Assembly: GCA_021813585.1 (NCBI GenBank)
Contig: JAKAJV010000011.1
Location: 1 to 33,009, forward strand
Length of the DNA stretch: 33,009 nt
From: Bacteroidota bacterium
GTDB lineage: Bacteria > Bacteroidota > Ignavibacteria > Ignavibacteriales > Ignavibacteriaceae
Direction: 5' to 3'
Positions 11,447 through 19,521 of this stretch are shown here, one piece after another (within the stretch, counting starts at the first letter, position 1; each line of letters opens with the position of its first letter). The position numbers and the translations under genes were made by a program. Below the pieces are notes generated by a model that saw only the letters and a list, made by a program, of their open reading frames with translations, did not search any database and was not told the origin of the DNA.

Positions 11447-12601
11447 ATGGAAAATAATATACTTTCTACACAGTCAAAGCTGCCTGGCACCGGCACAAGC
11501 ATATTTTCTATTATGTCTAAGATGGCGGAAGATTTTAATGCAGTAAATTTATCTCAGGGTTTCCCGGATTTCGACTGTCCTGAAGAACTTAAATTGCTGG
11601 TTAACTACTATATGAAAAACGGCAACAACCAGTACGCGCCTATGCCGGGCGTTCCCGCACTCAGACAAATGATATCCAATAAAATTGAAAAGTTGTATAA
11701 CAGGCACTACAGCCCGGAAACCGAAATAACAATTACAGCCGGGGCAACTCAGGCTTTATTTACAGCTGCCTCTGCAATCATCCGCAGCGGAGACGAAGCA
11801 ATTATATTTGAGCCGGCATACGACTCGTATGCGCCTGCTGTTTTGGCAAACGGCGGCACCCCGGTCTTCGTTCCGCTTGCTGAGCCGGATTTTTCTTACG
11901 ACTGGGATAAGGTAAAAAATGCAGTCAACCGCAAAACAAGATTGATTATTATCAATTCACCACATAATCCTACCGGTTATGTTATTAGCATGTCGGATAT
12001 CCTGAGTTTGGAGGAAATTACGCGCGGTACTTCAATATTTGTAATAAGCGACGAAGTTTATGAGCATATTGTATTCGAAGGCAGGCATAATAGTCTTGCC
12101 GGTTCCGGGGAACTATCAAAAAGGACTTTTATAATTTCTTCATTTGGTAAAACATACCACGCTACCGGCTGGAAGACCGGCTACTGTGCTGCGCCCGAAG
12201 CTCTTATGAACGAGTTCAGGAAATTCCACCAGTTCGTTGTCTTTGCCGTTAATACGCCGGTGCAGTTGGCTTATGCAGACTTTATGAAAAACGAAGAGCA
12301 TTACATGCAGCTAAATGAATTTTACAGAAAGAAGAGAGACCTTGTACTTAACAATATTAAAAACTCACGCTTTAAATTTACCGGAACTAAAGGAACATAT
12401 TTTCAACTGCTGGATTATTCAAATATTTCCGGAATGAACGATATGGATTTCTCCGAATATATGACAAAGGAAAAGGGTATTGCCGTTATACCACTTTCGC
12501 CGTTTTACTCCAAAGGTAATTCTAAAAAGCTCATTAGAATTTGCTTCGCCAAGAAAGATGAAGTCTTAACCGGCGCGGCAAAACTTTTGTGCAACATTTA
12601 A
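11447..12601 (+). CDS. ybdL: Methionine aminotransferase (YbdL-like, PLP fold type I)
   Basis: The 384-residue protein follows E. coli YbdL along its length: Q-S-K-L-P near the start, N-L-S-Q-G-F-P-D-F at 34-42, N-Q-Y-A-P-M at 61-66, S-P-H-N-P-T-G at 171-177, I-S-D-E-V-Y-E-H at 200-207 and S-S-F-G-K-T-Y-H at 231-238. Lys235 is the expected PLP Schiff-base lysine, and Asn174 with Asp202/Tyr205 are cofactor contacts. K-L-I-R-I-C-F-A-K-K near the C-terminus supplies the carboxylate-binding arginine. YbdL-type enzymes prefer methionine, histidine and phenylalanine; a kynurenine aminotransferase or C-S lyase side activity is possible. The ATG has no clear Shine-Dalgarno. It may be translated from the same transcript as the Sel1 gene. 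Confidence 0.9.
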   Translation: MENNILSTQSKLPGTGTSIFSIMSKMAEDFNAVNLSQGFPDFDCPEELKLLVNYYMKNGNNQYAPMPGVPALRQMISNKIEKLYNRHYSPETEITITAGATQALFTAASAIIRSGDEAIIFEPAYDSYAPAVLANGGTPVFVPLAEPDFSYDWDKVKNAVNRKTRLIIINSPHNPTGYVISMSDILSLEEITRGTSIFVISDEVYEHIVFEGRHNSLAGSGELSKRTFIISSFGKTYHATGWKTGYCAAPEALMNEFRKFHQFVVFAVNTPVQLAYADFMKNEEHYMQLNEFYRKKRDLVLNNIKNSRFKFTGTKGTYFQLLDYSNISGMNDMDFSEYMTKEKGIAVIPLSPFYSKGNSKKLIRICFAKKDEVLTGAAKLLCNI

Positions 12602-12653
12602 AAAATATTTTATCGAATAAATTTTTACGGAACAATTTAATTGAAACTGATTA

Positions 12654-13916
12654 TCAGGCTTCGGCTTTACCTGCAATGTCTTTTTCTCTTACTTCAGGAA
12701 CACTAACTCCCTGAAGTAAAATTAATCCCACCACAAAGAATACGCCTATTGCAAGCGCCGCGAATCTTTGATTGGAAAGGTCTGCGATGATGCCGTACAC
12801 TAAAGGCCCTACAACAGCCGAAGACTTGCCGAACAGTCCGTCATAGAAGCCAAAAAATTCCGCTTCCCTTTCCTTGGGAGTAAGCAAGGCCATCAAGCTT
12901 CTGCTGCACGATTGCGATGAGCCGATAGATAGGCCGGCGGATAAGCCTACCAGATAAAACTGAAAGACATTCTGCACGAAGAAGGCTCCGGTAATAACGA
13001 ATATCCAGATAACCAAAGTTATGCTTATGGTTTTCTTCGGCCCTATATGATCGGATACAATTCCAAAAATGAATGAGCCGAGAACTGCAGTGCTTTGGAC
13101 AATCACAAAGAAATAAATTACCTGGTCATCGGACATTTTCAGAATATTGGATGCAAAAATGGAGGCGAACGCGATAATGGTTATAATAGCATCGTTGTAT
13201 AAGAAGAACGCGAGGAGGAATCTAGAAATGGACGGGTAGGTTTTGTGCACGAATAGAGCCCTTAAGGTTTCCCCGCTCTTTTTCATTCCGCTTCTAATAT
13301 AAGAGCCTTTATCCGCCATTAAAGTCTTGGGCTCGTTCACAAAAAGGAACAGCGGAATTGAGAAGAACATAAAGAAGATTGCGGCAACAACAAACGAAAG
13401 CCTTATATGGAAATAATAATCCGGCGCCGAAGCGGGCGGAAGAATAACCATAACTATTAAAAGTACTGCAAGAGCACCAACGTATCCCATGGCAAAGCCG
13501 TAACCGGAAACTCGCCCGAAGTTTTTCTTCTCGGTTAAATAAGGAAGGAATGAATCATAAAATACAAGACCTGCTTCAAAACCTATGTTTGCAAGGATGA
13601 AAAGAACCAGCCCTAGGATGACGTCTCCCTTATGCACATTGAACATTAAGGCTGTGCAGATAACTGAGACTAGCGTAAAAATCAGAAGGAATCTTTTCCT
13701 ATTCCGGGATACATCTGCAATAGCGCCTAGCGGCGGGCTAAGCAAAGCGGCAATAACCATCGAAATACTTACCGCAAGACCCCACAGCCATTTTTTTCCG
13801 CCGGCAACATAGTTGGAAAAATATTTTGAATAGATAACGGTAACTATAATTACCGAGAAAGCCGTGTTGGCAAAGTCAAACAGCGTCCAGAAAAAAATCT
13901 TGCTTCTCGATTTCAT
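12654..13916 (-). CDS. MFS transporter, Atg22/UMF1-like
   Basis: The 420-residue inner-membrane protein has about 12 predicted transmembrane helices. The N-terminal W-T-L-F-D-F-A-N-T-A-F at 10-20 and the later Y-D-S-F-L-P-Y-L near 119-126 are characteristic of the UMF1/Atg22-like branch of the major facilitator superfamily. The usual D-x-x-x-x-R-K-R loop between helices 2 and 3 is visible as A-D-V-S-R-N-R-K-R near 67-75. The substrate is not predictable; yeast Atg22 exports amino acids from the vacuole, but bacterial members are mostly uncharacterised. The ATG lies only 4 bp after the nusB stop, so expression is likely coupled to nusB. The gene converges with the aminotransferase across 52 bp that show no strong hairpin. 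Confidence 0.88.
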   Translation of the reverse strand: MKSRSKIFFWTLFDFANTAFSVIIVTVIYSKYFSNYVAGGKKWLWGLAVSISMVIAALLSPPLGAIADVSRNRKRFLLIFTLVSVICTALMFNVHKGDVILGLVLFILANIGFEAGLVFYDSFLPYLTEKKNFGRVSGYGFAMGYVGALAVLLIVMVILPPASAPDYYFHIRLSFVVAAIFFMFFSIPLFLFVNEPKTLMADKGSYIRSGMKKSGETLRALFVHKTYPSISRFLLAFFLYNDAIITIIAFASIFASNILKMSDDQVIYFFVIVQSTAVLGSFIFGIVSDHIGPKKTISITLVIWIFVITGAFFVQNVFQFYLVGLSAGLSIGSSQSCSRSLMALLTPKEREAEFFGFYDGLFGKSSAVVGPLVYGIIADLSNQRFAALAIGVFFVVGLILLQGVSVPEVREKDIAGKAEA

Positions 13917-13920
13917 CAGT

Positions 13921-14403
13921 TTATTTTTTGGAAGGAGTCTTGGAAATGCTTTCTTCCAGTAAGCCGCGGCCTGTTTTATTCAACTTGCCGGAAACCTTAA
14001 GATCGGACAGGATTGCGTCTAGAATACCGTTTATAAACTTGCCGCTGCCTGCGGTGCTGTACAATTTTGCAATCTCAATTGCCTCGTTAATGGAAACTTT
14101 CGGCGGAATATCCGGGAAAAACAGAAGCTCGCAAATACCCATGCGCAAAAGTAATTTGTCTATTAAGGCAATCCTATTCATTTCCCAGTTATCAACCCTA
14201 TCCTTAATCTGCTTATCCAGTAATTCCTTGTTGGCCAATACCTTGTTTACCAAATCGTTGGCAAAATCCTTATCTGCCTTTTCCGTTACATCGGACAACA
14301 TACCGTCTACCAGCGCATCAAGCGATTCTTTGTTCATTGTATAGGCGTACAATATTTGAAGAACCTTTTCCCTGACCAATCTTCTTTTAAATATAGGCGA
14401 CAT
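13921..14403 (-). CDS. nusB: Transcription antitermination factor NusB
   Basis: This all-helical RNA-binding protein works with NusE (S10) at boxA to prevent premature termination of rRNA transcription. The 160-residue protein has the family start R-R-L-V-R-E-K-V-L-Q-I-L-Y-A-Y at 7-21 and the signature S-I-N-E-A-I-E-I-A-K-L-Y-S-T near 103-116, followed by F-I-N-G-I-L-D. A basic C-terminal tail of about 25 residues follows the core. The ATG at 14401-14403 is preceded by G-rich GGATAGG. The MFS gene begins 4 bp downstream of its stop. Confidence 0.94.
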   Translation of the reverse strand: MSPIFKRRLVREKVLQILYAYTMNKESLDALVDGMLSDVTEKADKDFANDLVNKVLANKELLDKQIKDRVDNWEMNRIALIDKLLLRMGICELLFFPDIPPKVSINEAIEIAKLYSTAGSGKFINGILDAILSDLKVSGKLNKTGRGLLEESISKTPSKK

Positions 14404-14560
14404 TAACCTATCCAGCTCATTTTCTTAGTGATACCAATTTTAAGAACAAAAATAAATATTTCTAACCGTCAAAATAATTACGATGTTAGTAAACTACAAA
14501 TTACTTTTTGCTTATTTTTTTGCATGAATCCAATTACTGTCCTTACAGCCGAATTCTAAA

Positions 14561-15586
14561 TCAAATAGCAAAAAACCAAAACACAAGCAGCGCCACGCTT
14601 TCCTTTAGTTTGTAATAAAGGTTATGCTCAAACTTCAGCTTAAGATCAGAGGCTGAAAAACCCGCCTTAACATTAAAAAATTTACAAATCTCTCTTACTC
14701 TTGTAAGATGGTAGGAATCCGATACAATGATTATCTTACCTAGGTTTGGTATATTCTGCAGGTGATCTCTTATAAACCGGATTTGTTCCGATGTGGAAAC
14801 TGTTTTACTCTCAACCCAAACATCCGATAGGTTGATGCCGGAAAGTTTGATATAATTATAAGCAACTTCAGCTTCACTTAACTCGCCGGGGGCGTTGCTG
14901 CCGGTAAGCTGAATCCTATTGACCACATTGTTATTATAAAGCTCAACGGCTTTATCTACCCTTGCAGCCAGGCTTGGACTGGGTGCATTATGAGACCAGA
15001 CCGCAGCACCTAGAACAACGGCAATGTTTATCGATCTCCGCGAGGTCTTATCTTTATCATCGTTTACTTTCTTCATATTTATATAGGCAAATGTAGTAAT
15101 TAAAAAAAACATTATAACGGCTGCGGTGTTTACCAGTGCCCGTAAAATTACCATCTGCTTGCCGCCGAAAATGTTTATCCACAGGATGACGATAAACAGC
15201 AGTTGAATAAATTCGAACGATGCAAAGAGAAATCCGATAAAGATTTTTTTCAGCGGATGGTCCATAAAATAAATATTGGGGAACGGGATATTTATTTTAT
15301 CGCTTACCGATGCCAGAATTAAAACCGCGGTAATAATTAAGGAGAAGCTTATAAGAAAGGCTGAATTATTTTTCGATTTATTTTTAATAGTATAAATGAT
15401 CGTTCCGGCTACAGCAAGCAGAGTGGTCAGAAAGTTCAATATGTTTCCCGTATATAAAATTTTGAAATTACGTATCGGTAGACCCTGGTTATTATATTTC
15501 TCGTAATACAAAAAAAGCAAATCGAGAATTAAGATAAGACATGCTAAAGCGGCGGCTAAATATTTATTCTTTTGTTTTTTACTCAT
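14561..15586 (-). CDS. DUF218 (YdcF/ElyC/SanA-like) membrane protein
   Basis: The 341-residue protein has four to five N-terminal hydrophobic helices (about 9-180) followed by a DUF218 domain. The domain begins at I-N-I-A-V-V-L-G-A-A-V-W (near 186), then shows A-A-R-V-D-K-A-V-E-L-Y, an I-Q-L-T-G-S element, a conserved Glu in the S-E-A-E region, an E-S-K-T-V-S-T-S-E-Q stretch and I-I-I-V-S-D-S-Y-H-L-T-R near the end. YdcF/ElyC-type proteins are linked to envelope integrity and peptidoglycan-lipid carrier metabolism in E. coli, without an agreed enzymatic activity. The ATG lacks a visible Shine-Dalgarno. It sits 87 bp downstream of a VanZ-like gene on the same strand, which fits an envelope role. 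Confidence 0.83.
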   Translation of the reverse strand: MSKKQKNKYLAAALACLILILDLLFLYYEKYNNQGLPIRNFKILYTGNILNFLTTLLAVAGTIIYTIKNKSKNNSAFLISFSLIITAVLILASVSDKINIPFPNIYFMDHPLKKIFIGFLFASFEFIQLLFIVILWINIFGGKQMVILRALVNTAAVIMFFLITTFAYINMKKVNDDKDKTSRRSINIAVVLGAAVWSHNAPSPSLAARVDKAVELYNNNVVNRIQLTGSNAPGELSEAEVAYNYIKLSGINLSDVWVESKTVSTSEQIRFIRDHLQNIPNLGKIIIVSDSYHLTRVREICKFFNVKAGFSASDLKLKFEHNLYYKLKESVALLVFWFFAI

Positions 15587-15673
15587 ACAAAAAAGCCAGC
15601 ATCTTCGAGTCTGTTAAGCGATCTATATATAATATCCGGAATTAGAATTCATAATAAGAGCATTACTTAAAAT

Positions 15674-16078
15674 TCAGGCCGATTCAGCCTTTTTTCTATT
15701 TTTCCCTGCAATAAAAAATATTATTAAAGCGCCGATAAGAGCCGCAATAAAGTCTGCTGCCCAGTCTTTTATATCGCACGACCTGCCCGGTATAAAAAGC
15801 TGGTGCAATTCATCCAAAGCTGCGTAAACACTTATTATGAGCACTGTAAATAGAGAAGACTTCGATTTTAGCAGCTTGTATTTATTCTGCACAAGCAGAG
15901 CAAGATTTAATATAACCGCAAGAATTAAGTAGGCTGTAAGATGTTCAATCTTATCGCTTACACCCAGCTTGGGCAAGTCCTGTCCCGGTAAAGACGTTGC
16001 AGTTAAAAGTATAATCCAGTAAACAACAAGCGGAAAATATACCGCTCTTATTTTATTTTTTTCCAAATAATCAAGCAA
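15674..16078 (-). CDS. VanZ-like small membrane protein
   Basis: The 134-residue protein has about four transmembrane helices and the VanZ-like signatures S-D-K-I-E-H-L-T-A-Y near 40-49 and L-D-E-L-H-Q-L-F-I-P-G-R near 88-99, followed by D-x-x-x-D. VanZ proteins are associated with glycopeptide tolerance in some Gram-positives, but most homologues have unknown function; no resistance role is implied here. Its TTG start (16076-16078) overlaps the stop of the upstream NAD(P)HX repair gene by 8 nt. A GAGGA site lies about 7 nt upstream, inside that gene. This is a clear translational-coupling arrangement. Confidence 0.85.
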   Translation of the reverse strand: MLDYLEKNKIRAVYFPLVVYWIILLTATSLPGQDLPKLGVSDKIEHLTAYLILAVILNLALLVQNKYKLLKSKSSLFTVLIISVYAALDELHQLFIPGRSCDIKDWAADFIAALIGALIIFFIAGKNRKKAESA

Positions 16079-17636
16079 AGGATTTCCTCAGGAATTTTAT
16101 AGCTTTAGGTAAGTTATGAATAATGTCTTCGGCAGTATATCCGAATTCGGTAAAATCATTCAGCAGCAAGTCGGCGGCAAGGCTGTGCAGGTACACGCCG
16201 CAAATTACTGCATCTTCTATTTCTTTTTGTTGGGATAACAGCCCGGCTATTACCCCGGTTAAAACATCGCCCGTGCCGAATTTTGCCATACCGGGATTAC
16301 CTGTTGTGTTAATAAGCGCCTCTCCGCCAGGAGTAAAAATTATTGAAGGAGCTCCTTTCAAAACCAGAAACGATTTTGTCCCGGTTGAAAATGCTTTTCC
16401 GTAAGCAAGCAGGTCTTTTTCCAATTCAGCAGTCTCTATTCCCAGCAGGTTTGCAAACTCCCCGTGGTGCGGAGTTAAAATTTTATTTTTAAGATTTAAT
16501 TCTTTGTATTGTCCCTTCCCTATCGCAAATATTCCGTCCGCATCCAGAACAATCCTCTTTTCCGGGAAGGTTTTTAAAATTTTAATTACTGCATTTTGAG
16601 TTCGGCTGTCTCTGCCGATTCCGGGTCCTACCGCAAGTACATCGGCCCACTCAATACGTTTTTTTAATTCATCCGCGTTCTTTTCAAGGAGTATTTCGTT
16701 GTCTTCATCATTATAGGGCTGCACTACAACTTCAGACAGCCTTTTGTAAATATATTTACGCGAGCTTTTGGGAAAGCATAAAACTGAAGCTCCCGCTCCA
16801 ATCTTAAGAGATGACCTAGAAGTTAGCGATGCTGCGCCCGGGAATGCACCCGAGCCCGCTATTGTTAATACTTTGCCTGCAGTATATTTATTTGCGTTCT
16901 TATTCTTAACCGGCAAAAAACCGTATGCGTCTTCCGGCTCAATTAAATATTCCGCAGGTTCAAACTTATCAAAAAAATTAAAGCTTACACCGATATTCCC
17001 TTTTACTATTTCGCCGGAACAATTTGCGCCTTCGCCGATGAACAGGCCCTTCTTCAATTCGCCGAGAGTAACTGTAAGATCGGATTTGAAGACAACATCA
17101 CCCCAGCCCGTATCGGCATTAAGTCCGGTCGGGATATCAACTGCAACCTTAAATGCATTAATCTTATTTAAGTCTTTTACAATCGATTTATAAGGCTCTT
17201 TCAATTCGCCTTTCCCCCCGCTTCCCAAAACGGCATCAATAATTATATCAGAGCCGGCAATGTATCTTAAATCTTTTTCCGACTCGAATTTCTGCAGCGT
17301 AAGATTCTCATTCTGCACGGCTATGCCGTTCAGGATTTTAAAATTCGAAAGGCAGTCCGGAGACATCTCCGCTTCGTTTCCAAGATAAACTACATTAACA
17401 ATAAAACCGTTATTTGCAAATTGCCTGGCAGCAGCAAATCCGTCACCGCCGTTGTTTCCCTTGCCGCAGACGATTCCTATTTTGCTTCTTCTTTCCAGAT
17501 GAAGAGTTTTTTCATTAACGAAATTAAAAATTTGGAGAGCGGCATTTTCCATTAGAACCAGGCCCGGTATTCCGAGCTGGTTAATTGCGTAGCCGTCAAC
17601 CTCCCTAACCTGATCTGTTGAAAATAGCGGAATCAT
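16071..17636 (-). CDS. nnr: Bifunctional NAD(P)H-hydrate epimerase / ADP-dependent dehydratase
   Basis: This 521-residue metabolite-repair enzyme restores NAD(P)H from its hydrated forms. The N-terminal YjeF_N epimerase half shows G-K-G-N-N-G-G-D-G-F at 58-67 and I-I-D-A-V-L-G-S-G at 132-140. The C-terminal ribokinase-like dehydratase half shows A-G-K-V-L-T-I-A-G-S near 253-262, G-P-G-I-G-R-D at 337-343, T-P-H-H-G-E-F at 388-394 and G-N-P-G-M-A-K-F-G-T-G-D-V-L-T-G at 446-461. Asp457 is the expected catalytic residue. The ATG has an AAAAGG site upstream. It lies 64 bp after nuoN and overlaps the VanZ-like gene, so it may be the bridge from the Complex I cluster to the downstream genes. Confidence 0.95.
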   Translation of the reverse strand: MIPLFSTDQVREVDGYAINQLGIPGLVLMENAALQIFNFVNEKTLHLERRSKIGIVCGKGNNGGDGFAAARQFANNGFIVNVVYLGNEAEMSPDCLSNFKILNGIAVQNENLTLQKFESEKDLRYIAGSDIIIDAVLGSGGKGELKEPYKSIVKDLNKINAFKVAVDIPTGLNADTGWGDVVFKSDLTVTLGELKKGLFIGEGANCSGEIVKGNIGVSFNFFDKFEPAEYLIEPEDAYGFLPVKNKNANKYTAGKVLTIAGSGAFPGAASLTSRSSLKIGAGASVLCFPKSSRKYIYKRLSEVVVQPYNDEDNEILLEKNADELKKRIEWADVLAVGPGIGRDSRTQNAVIKILKTFPEKRIVLDADGIFAIGKGQYKELNLKNKILTPHHGEFANLLGIETAELEKDLLAYGKAFSTGTKSFLVLKGAPSIIFTPGGEALINTTGNPGMAKFGTGDVLTGVIAGLLSQQKEIEDAVICGVYLHSLAADLLLNDFTEFGYTAEDIIHNLPKAIKFLRKSFA

Positions 17637-17700
17637 AGATATAACCTTTTAATTAATCCAAATTTAAGGTTATTAGATTTTATAAAAAAGAGAAAGCTGT

Positions 17701-19131
17701 TTATCTTAAAAATGAAGTTATTAACCCAATTAAGGAGCCGGGTGCAACGCCTACAACAATAACAAGCAGAACCGAAATTATAACTGCCAGTAAACCGGTA
17801 TTGCTGCGTTCAACAGAAAGCTCGGTCTCCGGTTCTTTAAAGTACATTAGGACTACAACTCTAAGATAAAAATAAACACTTATAACGCTGGATAAAACCC
17901 CTACTATGGCCAGCCACGTAAGATGAGCTTTTACAGCTGCAATAAAAACATAATACTTACCGAAGAACCCTGCAAACGGCGGGATGCCGGCAAGAGAAAA
18001 CATAAATACGGCAAGCAGCGCAGCCAGGATGGGATATCTGCTGCCCAAACCTGCATATGATTTCAAATCGAGATTCGTTTCTTCCCTACCTTCAATTATG
18101 GCTACAATTCCGAAAGCACCAAGGTTCATAAAAGTATATGCAGCCAGGTAAAAGACAATACCGGATAAGCCGTCGTTATTGCCTGCCGCCAAACCGATGA
18201 TCATGTATCCGGCATGAGCAATGGACGAATAGGCCAGCATTCTTTTAATGTTCGATTGAGAGATTGCAACTATGCTTCCGAACAGCATTGAAAAGACAGA
18301 AATTACTGCAAGGTACGGCTCAAAAATATTTTTGCCAGCATTGTTGAAAAGAACTCCGAGAGTTACAATAATAGCGCTGAAAGCCGCTGCTTTGCCCCCG
18401 GTAGAAAACAAGCCTGCAATTGTAGAAGACGAGCCTTCGTAAACATCCGGCACCCACATGTGGAACGGGAAGGCTGCAATCTTAAATGAAAAGCCTATTA
18501 GGAATAGCAGAATACCGGTGTCGAATAACAAATCGGTCTTCAGATATGAGAACCTTGAAGCTATAAGGTCTAACGATGTTGTACTTGCGGTACCGTAAAT
18601 AAGCGCAATGCCGTAAACAATAAAGCCTGTTGCAAAAGCGCCTAGTAAAAAATATTTTAATGCCGCTTCGTTAGCTTTAAGCTTGTGCCTGTTTAACCCG
18701 GCCAATGCATAAAAGCTAACCGACATCATCTCGAGACCCAGGAAAATAACGAACAAATCTTTAGCGCCGGCCATCAGCATCATACCAAGAACCGAGCTTT
18801 GAACAAGCAGGTAATACTCGCCGAAGTATGTACCGTACTTTTTCAGATAGTCTATCGAAAGCAGCGAAACAACAGCAGCCCCGAAGGTGAAGATGAAATA
18901 AAATACATTAACAATTCCGCCGGTAGCCAGCATATTCTGCATAACTATTGAGACGTAATTGACGTTTAGCAGTGAATAAAATCCGGCCGATAAAAATATA
19001 ATAATTGAAAGCCAAGGCAGTACAGTCTCACTTTTCTTCGAGTACATCTCGATGCAGAGTGAAACCAAAATACCGGTTCCAATTATTATTAAAGGTAAAA
19101 TGTTATAAAATTCTTGTATATTATTCAGCAT
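17701..19131 (-). CDS. nuoN: NADH-quinone oxidoreductase subunit N
   Basis: This is the third antiporter-like subunit of the Complex I membrane arm, 476 residues with about 14 transmembrane helices. The functional charge pair is present: Glu134 in G-L-E-M-M-S near 132-137, and Lys217 in F-S-F-K-I-A-A-F-P-F-H-M-W-V-P-D near 214-229. It should form one of the proton half-channels. In the usual nuo order it follows nuoM directly, but here an antiporter gene and a small acidic-protein gene lie between them. The start ATG at 19129-19131 has no clear ribosome-binding site and lies 21 bp after the small gene. Confidence 0.96.
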   Translation of the reverse strand: MLNNIQEFYNILPLIIIGTGILVSLCIEMYSKKSETVLPWLSIIIFLSAGFYSLLNVNYVSIVMQNMLATGGIVNVFYFIFTFGAAVVSLLSIDYLKKYGTYFGEYYLLVQSSVLGMMLMAGAKDLFVIFLGLEMMSVSFYALAGLNRHKLKANEAALKYFLLGAFATGFIVYGIALIYGTASTTSLDLIASRFSYLKTDLLFDTGILLFLIGFSFKIAAFPFHMWVPDVYEGSSSTIAGLFSTGGKAAAFSAIIVTLGVLFNNAGKNIFEPYLAVISVFSMLFGSIVAISQSNIKRMLAYSSIAHAGYMIIGLAAGNNDGLSGIVFYLAAYTFMNLGAFGIVAIIEGREETNLDLKSYAGLGSRYPILAALLAVFMFSLAGIPPFAGFFGKYYVFIAAVKAHLTWLAIVGVLSSVISVYFYLRVVVLMYFKEPETELSVERSNTGLLAVIISVLLVIVVGVAPGSLIGLITSFLR

Positions 19132-19152
19132 ATATATGAGACTTCAGCTTAG

Positions 19153-19518
19153 TTATTCTATAAATAAAATGTCCTCGTCGGTTTTTTCAATTTTCAGCTT
19201 ATGCTCGTCTTCAATATGGATGACAAGCTTTATATGGTTATCGAAATTAAAAATATCTTTGTCCTTTTCAACAACGATCAGCTTAACCGCTTCGTACTTG
19301 GAGACTACATCTTTTAAATTTTTATACTGCTTAAAATAGATTTCGGTATAATTCGCCGATTCATGAATATAAATTAATTTTGAATCGGGTGAGAAATTCA
19401 TGATTATATCATCATCAATTATAACTTTTAGTATTTCACAATTAAACGGCAGTATTGCCCTATTCCCGTAATAAAGTCCGTATTGTCCGTATTTCAAAGC
19501 TTCTTCAATTGTTTTCAT
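19153..19518 (-). CDS. Small acidic hypothetical protein in the Complex I cluster
   Basis: I do not recognise this 121-residue protein. It has no signal peptide or membrane segment and is acidic, with D/E-rich stretches (I-D-D-D-I-I near 54-59, a D-E-D near the end). Predicted structure is mostly beta-strand with one helix (E-E-A-L-K-Y-G near the start). It is likely real: the ATG has a strong GGAAAGGG site, it is packed 3 bp after the antiporter gene and 21 bp before nuoN, and its composition is protein-like. A regulatory or assembly role for the neighbouring membrane proteins is possible but is inference from position only. Confidence 0.68.
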   Translation of the reverse strand: MKTIEEALKYGQYGLYYGNRAILPFNCEILKVIIDDDIIMNFSPDSKLIYIHESANYTEIYFKQYKNLKDVVSKYEAVKLIVVEKDKDIFNFDNHIKLVIHIEDEHKLKIEKTDEDILFIE

Positions 19519-19521
19519 CTT

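Noticed and set aside
12691-12717. 8-bp inverted repeat ACTTCAGG/CCTGAAGT
   Set aside because: Lies inside the MFS coding sequence with no T-run on either side; probably chance.
15674-16078. VanZ-like gene plus a VanY-like gene (32037-32816) as a glycopeptide-resistance system
   Set aside because: The two genes are 16 kb apart, there is no vanHAX or two-component regulator, and both families are common in ordinary envelope metabolism.
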